Counted from the stretch's first letter, positions 7,942-18,333 are shown. The stretch: 64,000 nt of DNA from JBDHWI01 sp964590135 (GCA_964590135.1 CAZPVX010000009.1:62001-126000); one strand, 5' to 3'. A program made the numbers and translations. Notes: generated by a model from the sequence alone, not told the origin.

Positions 7942-9606
7942 ATGACCACGAAGCCCCGAACACGCTCGGATTGGGAGCGCGAAACATTGCAGCCCTCGTT
8001 GAAGCGCGCGCCTGAGCGCAAGCCACATTTCGAGACGCCATCCGGCATTCCGCTGGACGTCGTCTATCTCGATGAGGATGCGCCGGCGGAATTTCCTGGC
8101 GAATACCCTTTCACGCGCGGCGTGCATCCGACCATGTATCGCTCGCGGTTCTGGACGATGCGGCAATACGCCGGCTATGCCTCTGCAGCCGAATCCAACG
8201 CGCGCTACCGCTACCTTCTGGCGCAGGGGCAGACTGGCGTGTCGGTGGCGTTCGACCTGCCGACGCAGTTGTGCATGGACGCCGATGACCCGCTGGCTGC
8301 CGGCGAGGTGGGCAAGGTCGGCGTGAGCATCAGCACGCTCGATGACATGCGCGAGCTGTTCGACCACATTCCGCTGGCAAAGATCAGCACCAGCATGACG
8401 ATCAACGCGCCGGCAGCAGTGCTGCTGGCGCTCTACATCGCAGTGGCCAAAGAGCAGGAGACGACCCAATCTTCAGCAGCCAACGCCCGCAACCTGCGCG
8501 GCACCGTGCAAAACGACATCTTGAAGGAATACGCAGCGCGCGGGCTATATGTGTTCCCGCCCAAACATTCAATGCGTCTGGTGACGGATGTGTTTGCCTA
8601 TTGCAAGGATCATGTGCCGCAGTGGAACACGATCAGCATCAGCGGCTATCACATCCGCGAGGCCGGCAGCACCGCCGTGCAGGAGGTGGCTTTCACGCTT
8701 GCCAATGCAATCGCCTACACCCGCGCCGCCATCGATGCCGGCTTGAGCGTGGACGACTTCGCCGGCCAGCTCGCATTCTTCTTCAACGCGCACAACGATT
8801 TTCTGGAGGAAGTGGCAAAGTTCCGCGCCGCGCGCCGGCTGTGGGCAAAGATCATGCGCGAGCGCTTTGGCGCGCAAGACCTGCGCAGTTGCATGTTGCG
8901 CTTCCACACCCAGACCGGCGGCAGCACGCTGACCGCGCAGCAGCCGATGAACAACGTCGCCCGCGTCACCATCCAGGCGCTGGCGGCCGTGCTGGGCGGC
9001 ACGCAGAGCCTGCACACCAATGGCATGGATGAGGCGCTGCAATTGCCAACTGAGGAAGCTGCGCGCACTGCGCTGCGCACGCAGCAGATCATCGCCAATG
9101 AGAGCGGCGTGACCGACACCGTGGACCCGCTGGCCGGCTCCTACGTCATCGAGCACTTGACCGATGAGATTGAGCAGCGCGCCGCCGATCTGATCGCACA
9201 GGTCGATGCAATGGGCGGCGCAGTGAAGGCCATCGAGAGCGGTTGGATGCAATCGCAGATCGCCGAATCGGCCTATCGTTACCAGCGCGAGATCGAGAGC
9301 AAGCAGCGCGTGATCGTCGGCGTGAATGAATTTGCGATGGCACAAGCGCCGGCAGGAACACAATCGAAATTCAAGGTCGACCCGGCCATCGAAGCGCGAC
9401 AATGCGAGCGGCTGGCGCAATGGCGAGCGCAACGCAATGCTGAGCATGCCAGCGCGATGATGGCGCAACTGGAGCAAACAGCGCGCGGCACAACGAATGT
9501 GATGCCGGTGTTGATCGCAAGCGTGGAAGCCGGCGTCACCGTCGGCGAGATCGGGCGCGTGTTTCGCAACGCCTTCGGTGAATATCACCCGCCAACGGTA
9601 ATCTAG
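7942..9606 (+). CDS. Methylmalonyl-CoA mutase catalytic (large) subunit lacking the B12 domain
   Basis: The 554-residue product is the acyl-CoA-binding TIM-barrel half of a B12-dependent acyl-CoA mutase, converting (R)-methylmalonyl-CoA to succinyl-CoA. Substrate residues defined in the Propionibacterium enzyme can be aligned: the Arg-x2-Thr-x-Arg-x-Tyr series in RFWTMRQYAGY (Tyr89 equivalent) and the Arg in HSMRLVTDV (Arg207 equivalent), plus His in SISGYHIREAG. Isobutyryl-CoA mutase has Phe and Gln at those two sites, so methylmalonyl-CoA is the likely substrate. The C-terminal cobalamin domain of the fused enzyme is absent and no B12-binding subunit gene is nearby. The ATG at 7942 is used; an in-frame ATG at 7861 would add an atypical extension. 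Confidence 0.88.
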   Translation: MTTKPRTRSDWERETLQPSLKRAPERKPHFETPSGIPLDVVYLDEDAPAEFPGEYPFTRGVHPTMYRSRFWTMRQYAGYASAAESNARYRYLLAQGQTGVSVAFDLPTQLCMDADDPLAAGEVGKVGVSISTLDDMRELFDHIPLAKISTSMTINAPAAVLLALYIAVAKEQETTQSSAANARNLRGTVQNDILKEYAARGLYVFPPKHSMRLVTDVFAYCKDHVPQWNTISISGYHIREAGSTAVQEVAFTLANAIAYTRAAIDAGLSVDDFAGQLAFFFNAHNDFLEEVAKFRAARRLWAKIMRERFGAQDLRSCMLRFHTQTGGSTLTAQQPMNNVARVTIQALAAVLGGTQSLHTNGMDEALQLPTEEAARTALRTQQIIANESGVTDTVDPLAGSYVIEHLTDEIEQRAADLIAQVDAMGGAVKAIESGWMQSQIAESAYRYQREIESKQRVIVGVNEFAMAQAPAGTQSKFKVDPAIEARQCERLAQWRAQRNAEHASAMMAQLEQTARGTTNVMPVLIASVEAGVTVGEIGRVFRNAFGEYHPPTVI

Positions 9607-9623
9607 CAAATCAAGAGACCCAT

Positions 9624-10658
9624 ATGTCCAACAAAACTGCCTCGCCCATTCCGCCGCAGCGATGGGTGAATCCGGCAGTGGCCAATTTGCCGCCCGGCTT
9701 CTGGAAACAGCAGTTGCCGGCAAAGACGCTTGCGCTGGCAGTGAAGGGCGACCTCGCCGGCGTGCAGCGCCATCTCAAACAACACCCCAACGACTTGAAC
9801 CGGCGCGGCAGTCATGGCCGCACTTTTTTGTGGGCAGCGGCACGCTTCAATCGCCGGCAACTCGTCGAATGGCTGCTCGACCAGGGCGCAGCCATCGATG
9901 CGACAGGCTGCTACAACAACGAGACGATGGTGCAAATCACGCCTTACTGCGCGGCTGCATATCACGGGCACGATGTGATCGCCGCGCTGTTGCGATCACG
10001 CGGTGCGCAGCTTGATGCGTTTCGCGCGGCATTCATGGGCGAACGAGGCCTATTGCAAGCGCAACTCGATGCCGAGCCGGCGCTGCTCAATGCCGAAGAC
10101 CCATTTGACCCCATCTATCTCGTGCCGCTGCTCGCGTTCCCCGTCGTCGGCGGCCAGTTCGAAACAGCGCGCCATCTGCTCCAACGCGGCGCAGAAACGC
10201 TGCAATACAGCGCATTGTTGCTGCACCTCGCCGCAATCACAGCGCAGATGAACATGGTGGAATTGCTGCTGGCGCACAATGTGGATGCGCGGGCGGTCGA
10301 TGGCGGCATTTTTGTGGAGTGCAAAGATTTGCCTATTTTGCAGGCATTGGTTGCGCAGGGCGCTGATGTGAATCGCGCCGGCAGAAACGGCACGACGCCG
10401 CTGGCCTTTGCCGTGCGCGCCGACAAAGGCAACCCCGTCGAACTGGTGCAGTGGCTGCTGGCGCAGGGCGCGAATGTGAATGCGACTGATGCCAGAGGAC
10501 AGACTGCGCTGCATGTGGCGGCAGCGAGCGGTCACGCCGGCATCATCCAATTGCTGCTCGACCACGCCGGCGACCCCGCGCGCAAAGACAAACAAGGCCG
10601 CATACCGCGCGACATCGCACTGGCGAAAGGCAAGGCACAGGCAGCGAAGATGCTGTGA
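9624..10658 (+). CDS. Ankyrin-repeat protein
   Basis: The 344-residue protein contains several ankyrin repeats. The clearest are near the N-terminus (GRTFLWAAARFNRRQLVEWLLDQGAAID) and C-terminus (TPLAFAV...VQWLLAQGANVN, then TALHVAAASGHAGIIQLLLDHAGDP). Repeats in the middle are eroded. There is no signal peptide or other domain, so it is presumably a cytoplasmic protein-protein interaction scaffold. It starts 17 nt after the mutase gene and could be co-transcribed with it; a functional link is not evident. Confidence 0.8.
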   Translation: MSNKTASPIPPQRWVNPAVANLPPGFWKQQLPAKTLALAVKGDLAGVQRHLKQHPNDLNRRGSHGRTFLWAAARFNRRQLVEWLLDQGAAIDATGCYNNETMVQITPYCAAAYHGHDVIAALLRSRGAQLDAFRAAFMGERGLLQAQLDAEPALLNAEDPFDPIYLVPLLAFPVVGGQFETARHLLQRGAETLQYSALLLHLAAITAQMNMVELLLAHNVDARAVDGGIFVECKDLPILQALVAQGADVNRAGRNGTTPLAFAVRADKGNPVELVQWLLAQGANVNATDARGQTALHVAAASGHAGIIQLLLDHAGDPARKDKQGRIPRDIALAKGKAQAAKML

Positions 10659-10681
10659 AGTCCATAGCGCTGCGGGCTGCA

Positions 10682-11713
10682 TTACTGCAACGCCGGCGGC
10701 AACTGCATCGCGCCAGACTTGAACTCCAGAAAATCCACCAGCGCCTGCATCTGCCCATTCCCAACATCCTTGAACACCCACGTGTTCACGTCGGGCAGCC
10801 GGATGATGCTGTTGTCACCCGGGTCGCGCTCCAGCGGCAGAACGCTCTGGTAATGCACTTTCTTGCGGCTGGGGATAGTGAACACCTGGCCGCCGAAATT
10901 GACCGTAGTGGGCGGACCAGCACGAAAGGAATCGATATGCGCTTGCAACTGGCCGTCGGCGTTTTTGTCGAGCATCACGAGGCCATCCTTCCAGCGCACG
11001 TAGCCCGGCGCAAGCGTCACGATGCTGCCCTTCGGGTGCCACACAAACTGGCCGCGATAGGCGTTGCCGCCGGCTTCAACGGCCTGACCGGTGATCGTCA
11101 CGCAATCGCCAGCGTTGAGCAAACCAAACTGAGGCAACGCAGCCTGGCGGCCGGCGAGGTCGGCCATGTCGATGACAATGCAACCATCGATCTTCGCCAC
11201 AGCGGACGCCGGCGCCTGCCAGCCACAGCGCGCCCAGCCGCCCTTCTTCGCTGCCTGCGCCGCAGAGGAGAGCGCATTCAAGTCGAGTTGGTATCGCGTG
11301 TCGGGCAACTGCGCATCGGCCACTGCCATGCCGCTCTTGAGCAACTCCTCGTTCACCATGCGCGCGTCAGGCAGATAGACATAGCGCGGGGCTGCGCCGG
11401 CGGCGTTCACGTCGGTCATGTCTTTTTCGAGAATGACTGTTCGGCCAGCAACCAGGGCGCTGTTGGCCTGCAAAGCCTGCTGCCCATAGCACGCACCCAG
11501 CGCCGGCGCGCTGATGCCAATGTACGTGACGGCATATGTCTGGCTGTCCTGCAAAACTTCAATCGTGCCGCCATCAATGACGCGGGTGACGGTGGCGAGC
11601 GAGCCGCGTTGCACCACGTCGGAGGGCCGGCGATCCTGCGCGAAGGCTGGCGTGCTGGTGACGAGTGCCGCACTCGTCAGCACAGCCAGCGCCAAAAAAT
11701 TTTTACGAATCAT
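10682..11713 (-). CDS. Secreted protein with a catalytically degenerate staphylococcal-nuclease-like domain
   Basis: The 343-residue product has a signal peptide (residues 1-26, ending AFAQ) and an SNase-like OB-fold at about 38-170: VTRVIDGGTIEV, YIGISAPALG, RYVYLPDARMVNEELLKSGMA. Aligned to staphylococcal nuclease, the key residues are lost: Asp21 is Gly49, Arg35 is Thr63, Asp40 is Ser68, Glu43 is Ala71 and Arg87 is Ala107 (an Arg lies three residues on). It is therefore unlikely to cut nucleic acid and may be a binding domain. The remaining 170 residues match nothing I recognise. The gene converges with the ankyrin gene. Confidence 0.7.
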   Translation of the reverse strand: MIRKNFLALAVLTSAALVTSTPAFAQDRRPSDVVQRGSLATVTRVIDGGTIEVLQDSQTYAVTYIGISAPALGACYGQQALQANSALVAGRTVILEKDMTDVNAAGAAPRYVYLPDARMVNEELLKSGMAVADAQLPDTRYQLDLNALSSAAQAAKKGGWARCGWQAPASAVAKIDGCIVIDMADLAGRQAALPQFGLLNAGDCVTITGQAVEAGGNAYRGQFVWHPKGSIVTLAPGYVRWKDGLVMLDKNADGQLQAHIDSFRAGPPTTVNFGGQVFTIPSRKKVHYQSVLPLERDPGDNSIIRLPDVNTWVFKDVGNGQMQALVDFLEFKSGAMQLPPALQ

Positions 11714-11855
11714 GCGTGTTTCTCCACTGCATGATCTTACGCAATGTACTGATCGATTGTTGAGTGGCTGCGGTCATGCACCGGCATGACAGTCGTCATT
11801 CCTTCGCGAGCGGGCAAGGCACTGGCAGGACGACAAGACGAAGAGACGACAAGAA

Positions 11856-11888
11856 ACGTGCGACGCACTTTGCAAATGCGTCGCACGT
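11856..11888 (-). terminator. 12-bp perfect stem-loop after the phosphofructokinase gene, possible terminator / dispersed palindrome
   Basis: Arms ACGTGCGACGCA (11856-11867) and its exact complement (11877-11888) enclose a 9-nt loop. On the minus strand it lies 30 nt past the PFK stop codon and is followed by TTTCTTG, a weak T-run. Its core resembles the palindrome at 18417-18439. Confidence 0.5.
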
Positions 11889-11918
11889 GATCCATCGCCA
11901 ATCTGTAATCTTTCAGCT

Positions 11919-13079
<1,161 letters not shown>

Positions 13080-13171
13080 GATTCTTTCTCTTCTCCTCGA
13101 ACGAATGTTTTTGCGAGCGCGATGACGCCATGCGTGAAACAAGGCGCAGTGGCACCGCGCTGCGCAGCAAA

Positions 13172-13768
13172 CTAGCCTTTCAACAATTGCTCAAGCCGCA
13201 GCTTGACCGCCGGCCACTCATCATCGATCACGCTGTACATCACCGATGATCGTTGATAGCCATCCGGCATGATGATGTTCTTGCGCAGCACGCCCTCGCG
13301 CGTTGCACCCAAACGCTCGATGGCATGCTGACTGCGCGCATTGCGCAGATCCGTCTTGATTTGCACGCGCACACAGCCCCATGTCTCGAAGGCATGTGCC
13401 ATCAACAGATACTTGCACTCGGTGTTCACCACAGTGCGACGAAACGCCTTGCCATACCACGTGCCGCCGATCTCCAAACTGCGATTCGCGCGCTCGATGG
13501 TCATGAAACGTGTCATGCCGGCGGGAGTGTTGCTCGCCACATCGATCACGACAAAGCACAGATCTGTGCCGGCAGCTTGCCGGCGCAACAACTCCTGAAT
13601 CACGCTGCGCAAGCGATCCGAAGAGTCAACCGTGCCATACGGCATGTATCGCCAGATTTCTGGCTCGTTGGCCTGCGGCCACAGCGGCTCTGCATGATCA
13701 ACGGTGATCGGCTCCAGCCGCACATGCTGCCCTGTCAGCACCGCCGGCTGGATTTCCATGTGTGCCAT
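13172..13768 (-). CDS. GNAT acetyltransferase, RimJ/RimL-like
   Basis: A 198-residue GNAT-fold acetyl-CoA-dependent N-acetyltransferase. It opens with the RimJ/RimL-type layout (GQHVRLEPITVDHAEPLW), has the ANEPEIWRYMPYG segment and the later R-N-A-R-S-Q-H-A-I-E-R-L-G-A-T-R-E-G motif typical of the subfamily. Members acetylate protein N-termini or small molecules. Either the ATG at 13768 or the one at 13759 may be used; the longer open frame extends upstream through non-conserved sequence. It is 43 nt downstream of the ABC exporter gene and 92 nt upstream of the PFK start, all on the minus strand. Confidence 0.75.
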   Translation of the reverse strand: MAHMEIQPAVLTGQHVRLEPITVDHAEPLWPQANEPEIWRYMPYGTVDSSDRLRSVIQELLRRQAAGTDLCFVVIDVASNTPAGMTRFMTIERANRSLEIGGTWYGKAFRRTVVNTECKYLLMAHAFETWGCVRVQIKTDLRNARSQHAIERLGATREGVLRKNIIMPDGYQRSSVMYSVIDDEWPAVKLRLEQLLKG

Positions 13769-13811
13769 CGGCGCGAGATTATAGTCACTTTGACACTTGA
13801 AGGGTAGAGCG

Positions 13812-15638
13812 TCAGCGATACCCTTCGGCCTGCATGTTGAACAGGCGTGCATAAGTGCCGTTGTGTGTGATGAGTTCTGTGTGTGTGCCAAGTTCAGTGA
13901 GCCGGCCACCCTCGATCACCACGATGCGATCTGCCATGCGCACTGTGCTGAAGCGATGGCTGATCAGGATGGCGATGCGGCCATTGGTCAGCTCGCGGAA
14001 ACGCTGGAAGATCTCATATTCGCGCTGTGCATCGAGCGCAGCCGTCGGCTCGTCCAGCACCAGCACCTCGGCATCGCGCATGAAGGCGCGGCCCAGGGCG
14101 ATCTTCTGCCACTGTCCGCCGCTCAGTTCGCGACCCTTGATGAAGCCGGCGCCAAGCATCGTGTCATAGCGCTCCTTCAATTGCGCAACCACCTCGTCCG
14201 CCCCGCCCTTCTGCGCCGCGATCTCGATGCGTGGCTGGTCTGCAAGCGCGTCAATCTGCCCGAAACCGATGTTCTCGCGCACAGTCATTAGGTAGCGCAC
14301 AAAATCCTGAAAGATCACGCCGATGCGCTTGCGCAGGTCGTCGACATCGTAGTCGCGCAGATCGACACCATCCAGCAAAATCTGGCCCTCATCCGGGTCG
14401 TAGAGCCGCGTCAAGAGCTTGATGAAGGTGGTTTTGCCGGCGCCATTAGCTCCTACCAGCGCGATCTTCTCGCCGGGGCCAATCGACAGCGAGATGTTTT
14501 GCAACACCCATTCCTCATGACCTGGATAGCGAAACGAAACATTGCGAAATTCAATGCCCTTCACAATGGGGCGCGGCACCATCAGCGGCTGTCTGGCATG
14601 CGCCATCTGCGGCTGCAATTCCAGAAAGCCAAACAGGTTGCTCATGAACAACGCGCTCTCGTAGAGTGAATTGACATTGTTGAGCAGCCCCTGGAACGTG
14701 CCCTGGCTCTGGCGAAAGATTGAGAGATACAACGTCATGCTGCCGAGCGTGATGTTGCCGATGATGGTGCGAAACACGATCCATGCATACGCAATGTAGT
14801 ACGAGATGCTGGTGAGGATGCCGAAACCGATGCTGATGACGCTGCGCTTGCGCGCCAGCGCCTCATCTTCCTTGTAGAACTTCCAGAACAACTCCTGATA
14901 GCGCGCCAGCAGCGGTTCGCCGAGGCCAAAGAGTTTGACCTCTTTCGCGCTGTCCTTGTCGGTGAGCAGACGTTCGAGATACATCATGCGCCGGCTTTCG
15001 GGTGCGCGCCAGGTGAGCAGGCGGAAATTGAGCCGGCTGAAATGATTCTGCGCCAGAAAAAGCGGAATGCTCGCGCCCAACAACAGCAGTGCAATCCATG
15101 GGCTGAAGGTGAACAGCAACACCACGAACGATGTCAGCGTGATGATGTTCTGCACCGCCATGAAGCCGCTATTCAGAATATCGAGCGCGCGCCGGTCAGC
15201 CTCGCGCCGCGCGTTCTCCAGCTTGTCGTAGTACTCGGCATTCTCAAAGAAATGCAGATCGAGCGAGAGCGACTTGCGGATGATGGCCGAATTGATGGTG
15301 TGCGACAGCTTGGCATGCAGCACATGTTCCAGCAGTGCGCGCGTCTGGTTCATCACGGCGCCAGTGGTGACGACAAAGAACTCCAGAAAGAGGAAGGGCA
15401 GCAGCGGTTGCACCGCCGTCCACACATCGACGGTTTGCACGTGGCCGATGGCCTGAACGACGCCATCGACGATGAGCTTGCCGGCCCATGCCTGCGTTGC
15501 CGGCAACACCGCACTCACCAACGTCACCGACGCCATGCCAATCGTGCTGGCCGGGTGCGCCTGCCAGATCAACACAAAGGCGTGGATGAGATTGCTGCCG
15601 GCGGACTGCAAATCAGGCCTCTTGATATTTAATTTCAA
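13812..15638 (-). CDS. ABC exporter half-transporter (membrane and ATPase domains fused)
   Basis: The 608-residue protein combines six membrane helices (about 25-330) with an ATPase domain (about 365-600): Walker A GANGAGKTT near 396, signature LSGGQ near 504, Walker B VLVLDEPTAALD near 525 and the switch His in ISHRFSTV. It should act as a homodimer or with an unknown partner, since only one half-transporter is present. The organisation is that of lipid, peptide or drug exporters. The start is the ATG at 15638 (MKLNIKRPDL). No substrate-defining neighbour is visible. Confidence 0.85.
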   Translation of the reverse strand: MKLNIKRPDLQSAGSNLIHAFVLIWQAHPASTIGMASVTLVSAVLPATQAWAGKLIVDGVVQAIGHVQTVDVWTAVQPLLPFLFLEFFVVTTGAVMNQTRALLEHVLHAKLSHTINSAIIRKSLSLDLHFFENAEYYDKLENARREADRRALDILNSGFMAVQNIITLTSFVVLLFTFSPWIALLLLGASIPLFLAQNHFSRLNFRLLTWRAPESRRMMYLERLLTDKDSAKEVKLFGLGEPLLARYQELFWKFYKEDEALARKRSVISIGFGILTSISYYIAYAWIVFRTIIGNITLGSMTLYLSIFRQSQGTFQGLLNNVNSLYESALFMSNLFGFLELQPQMAHARQPLMVPRPIVKGIEFRNVSFRYPGHEEWVLQNISLSIGPGEKIALVGANGAGKTTFIKLLTRLYDPDEGQILLDGVDLRDYDVDDLRKRIGVIFQDFVRYLMTVRENIGFGQIDALADQPRIEIAAQKGGADEVVAQLKERYDTMLGAGFIKGRELSGGQWQKIALGRAFMRDAEVLVLDEPTAALDAQREYEIFQRFRELTNGRIAILISHRFSTVRMADRIVVIEGGRLTELGTHTELITHNGTYARLFNMQAEGYR

Positions 15639-15869
15639 GCTAATTCCTCACTTTTCACTTGACACAGTTTGCATCTCCAGCATGCAATCGTAAGATCACC
15701 GACCTTGCCGGCGCATGTCATTGCAACCCAACACAGTGTCACGCCAGCGCGTCAAACCAACGGCTGATCGCCCTTGCGGGTTTCCGACGATGACCGATGC
15801 GCGCGCACTGTGAATACTGATCATCACAAGAAAACGAGTGTCACAGCATGTGGCGCAGCGGGTATCAGC

Positions 15870-16259
15870 ATGATAGACATTTTGCTCGTCGATGATTACG
15901 CAGCAGTCAGAGCCGGCTTGAGGATGCGCTTGAGCCTCGAGCCAGATCTGCTGGTGGTGGGCGAAGCGCCAGATGGCTTGGATGCCATTCAACAGGCGCG
16001 CAACCTCTGCCCGCAGCTCATCATCATGGATGCCGACATGCCGCATATGGATGGCATCTCCGCAGCAGCACAATTGAGAGCAGAATTCGTCAGCAGCGAG
16101 ATCATCATTCTGACTGCCGAAGACACCAACCGCCTACAGGAAAAGGCAAAAGCTGCCGGCGTGGCAGCTGTCTTCCCTAAAAATGGCCGCATCGATCAGT
16201 TGATTTCCGCCATCCGCGCCATCATGTCAGGTCACCCCTCAAACATGGCTGTCGCATGA
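15870..16259 (+). CDS. Stand-alone receiver-domain response regulator
   Basis: The 129-residue product consists only of a phospho-acceptor receiver domain. The acidic pair Asp8-Asp9, phosphorylation site Asp54 (IIMDADMP), the Thr in ILTAED and the Lys in FPKNG are all present, so it should be phosphorylated. There is no output domain, as in CheY/Spo0F-type relay proteins. The ATG at 15870 (MIDILLVDDY) is chosen because the fold begins there. No histidine kinase is adjacent; the partner must be encoded elsewhere. The 231 nt between it and the ABC exporter gene hold nothing else that I recognise. Confidence 0.85.
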   Translation: MIDILLVDDYAAVRAGLRMRLSLEPDLLVVGEAPDGLDAIQQARNLCPQLIIMDADMPHMDGISAAAQLRAEFVSSEIIILTAEDTNRLQEKAKAAGVAAVFPKNGRIDQLISAIRAIMSGHPSNMAVA

Positions 16260-16261
16260 GG

Positions 16262-16334
16262 CGCCCCCGGCGAGACTCGAACTCACAACCTTAGCATTAG
16301 AAGTGCTTCGCTCTATCCATTGAGCTACGGGGGC
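16262..16334 (-). tRNA. tRNA-Arg (UCU anticodon)
   Basis: A 73-nt cloverleaf is read on the minus strand. The acceptor stem GCCCCCG pairs with CGGGGGC with G as discriminator base; the D arm is GCTC/GAGC, the anticodon loop is CTTCTAA (anticodon TCT) and the T arm is GTGAG-TTCGAGT-CTCGC. The anticodon stem has one mismatch, A-A at the outermost pair (27-43). No CCA is encoded. It abuts the 138-residue protein gene, sharing one base with its stop codon. Confidence 0.93.
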
Positions 16335-16750
16335 TATTCTGACACGGCGCGAATGCCATTATAAACAACGCGACTGCCAAACTGCCTCAGAATTTCTTCC
16401 GGCTTGCGATTGATGCGCGCCGCCAAATCGGCTGCGCTGAGCGGTTGATTGTTGTTCAGCAGGAAGATGCGAAACACCGCTTCAGACACCGGCGTCTTCG
16501 GACCGATGAAATCGGGGTCGCCGGCGCGCGTTTCACGAATGAACTGCACCGCCTTCGTCACGCGCTGAACCTCGCCGGTCTGCTCGTCCACCACGTCCAA
16601 CGGCTCATCCAATGGCTCATCGGCCAATTGCTCCAACTGCTCTGGCGTCAGGCACTTGTTGATCAACACGTTGACATCCTGGCCATTTTTCTCAAACCAG
16701 GCGTAATCAATGTGAAAGTGGGTATTCTCTGTCGGTCGAAAAAACTTCAT
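16334..16750 (-). CDS. Uncharacterised protein with a winged-helix-like C-terminus
   Basis: I do not recognise this 138-residue protein. The N-terminal half is acidic (EQLADEPLDEPLDVVDE). The C-terminal 60 residues (AVFRIFLLNNNQPLSAADLAARINRKPEEILRQ) read like a winged helix-turn-helix. It starts 32 nt after the stop of the 516-residue protein, which contains similar-looking units, so the two are probably co-transcribed and may act together. Its stop codon overlaps the tRNA-Arg gene by one base. Confidence 0.6.
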   Translation of the reverse strand: MKFFRPTENTHFHIDYAWFEKNGQDVNVLINKCLTPEQLEQLADEPLDEPLDVVDEQTGEVQRVTKAVQFIRETRAGDPDFIGPKTPVSEAVFRIFLLNNNQPLSAADLAARINRKPEEILRQFGSRVVYNGIRAVSE

Positions 16751-16782
16751 AGCGTTGCTCTATCCCATTGCCAGACGCGCGC

Positions 16783-18333
16783 TCAATGATCACCCAGATG
16801 CCAATAGTTGTCGCCCACCTGCACATATGCGCCGCTCGCCACAAGCGCGCTGAACACATCGCGCGGGGCAGCGCGCACGATCACATTGACCACTGCATAC
16901 AGCGTGCGCGCATGAACGTTGCCCTGCGGGCTGAGTTTTGCAATTTCAGGAAATGCCTCGCGCACAGCGTACGCCACGTCGCGTGATCGCTCGTGCAGCC
17001 CATCGAAGGCGCGCGGGTCATCCACGAATACCGACTGCAAGTCATCCACGTTGCCGGAGACTGCGCGTTGCGCCGTCTCCAAGTGCAGCCGGCCGTCGCG
17101 CACCGTTGCCACACGCACCCACTCGCGGCGCGGTTTGTGGCGGTGGAAATCAATCGTCCAATACCCCTCGCTGCGCGTTAACTCGATCTGGCTGCCAGGT
17201 TGAATGTCGGGCGAGCGGAACCAATCGCCCAGACCCCACAGATAGCGACCATCACGCACCAGCCATACGGTGACCTCTTTGCCGCCGGCGCGATCTTTCA
17301 GACGAATTGGGATGCGCGGCTTGCTGAATTCTGGCAGCACAGCGGCGACTTTGCGCGACCAACCGAGTGTGCCGGCGCGCTTGTGCGGAAAGATCAGCGT
17401 GAATGACGCCTGGTCTGCCGGCTCTATCGGCGCAGCGTCAAATTCCAACTCATCATCCAACTCGCGCGCCAGCGCTTCCAGATCATCGCCAAGCGTGACA
17501 TTGCCCTGAAAGCGTGCTGCCTTCAAAGCTGCCGGCATCTCGCGCACTTCGGCTGGCTCAAGGCGGCGCAGGAACCACGCCGGCGCATCACCCAGGCTCA
17601 CTTCATCGAAGCGCGCATCACTGGCAAGCGCCGCATTGAGCGAGGCTTCCTGCACGTTGCCGGCCACATCCGGCGGCAAACCCAAATCGCGCAGAATCAC
17701 GTCGGTGGTAAGCGGCCCTCCGCCGGCAACATCCAGCACGGCCTCGGCGAGGTTGAGATGGCCGACGTTCACGTCTGCCATCATGGCGCGCAGGAACCAT
17801 TCTTCACCTACGCGGATGAATTCGCTGTTCTGCTCCAGCGCAGCGTTGACCGCCTGTGAGACAGGCTCGCCATATTGCGCATATAACTCTTCGGGCGTGG
17901 CGATGCGCCCATCGTCCATCAACGTGGTGGGATCCTGCTCGTTCAGGATGTGATGGCGGTTGAAGTTGGCAGCAAATTCGCGCTTGAAGCCGCCATTCAT
18001 CTCCACTTCAATCACATCGAAATCACCGATGTCGGGATTGGTGCCTTTGCGCACGCCGGCGACGCGACCGGTGGCGAACTTCAGCGCAGGAAAGACGATG
18101 TCTTCGCCGGCGGTGTAGTTCTTCTTGGGTTGATAAAACTTATCGCTGGTGTATTGCCGGCGCAGCGCTGCATTCTCCTGCTCGATGCGATGGCGCATCA
18201 CTGCCTGCGTCAACTCTGCAAGTCGTTTGGGGCTGCCGGCTTCCAGCACAAGACCGTAAAGAAACTCAGCATCATCCTGCGTCAATGCAAACGAGGACCA
18301 GTAATCTGAGGATTGTGTTTGGCGATGTATCAC
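16783..18333 (-). CDS. Uncharacterised 516-residue protein with three winged-helix-like repeats
   Basis: No family is recognised with confidence. Three segments share the pattern A-L-x(3-4)-x-F/Y-x-x-V-x-x-x-W-F/H-L: around residue 185 (SEFIRVGEEWFL), around 245 (ARFDEVSLGDAPAWFL) and at the C-terminus (GAYVQVGDNYWHL). The pattern resembles HARE-HTH/winged-helix modules, suggesting nucleic-acid or transcription-related function; this is inference. Between them lies a beta-rich region (about 300-420), and residues 70-140 (GEDIVFPALKFATGRVAGVRKG) also look like a small beta-barrel. It has no signal or membrane segment. It is followed by the 138-residue gene. Confidence 0.6.
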   Translation of the reverse strand: MIHRQTQSSDYWSSFALTQDDAEFLYGLVLEAGSPKRLAELTQAVMRHRIEQENAALRRQYTSDKFYQPKKNYTAGEDIVFPALKFATGRVAGVRKGTNPDIGDFDVIEVEMNGGFKREFAANFNRHHILNEQDPTTLMDDGRIATPEELYAQYGEPVSQAVNAALEQNSEFIRVGEEWFLRAMMADVNVGHLNLAEAVLDVAGGGPLTTDVILRDLGLPPDVAGNVQEASLNAALASDARFDEVSLGDAPAWFLRRLEPAEVREMPAALKAARFQGNVTLGDDLEALARELDDELEFDAAPIEPADQASFTLIFPHKRAGTLGWSRKVAAVLPEFSKPRIPIRLKDRAGGKEVTVWLVRDGRYLWGLGDWFRSPDIQPGSQIELTRSEGYWTIDFHRHKPRREWVRVATVRDGRLHLETAQRAVSGNVDDLQSVFVDDPRAFDGLHERSRDVAYAVREAFPEIAKLSPQGNVHARTLYAVVNVIVRAAPRDVFSALVASGAYVQVGDNYWHLGDH

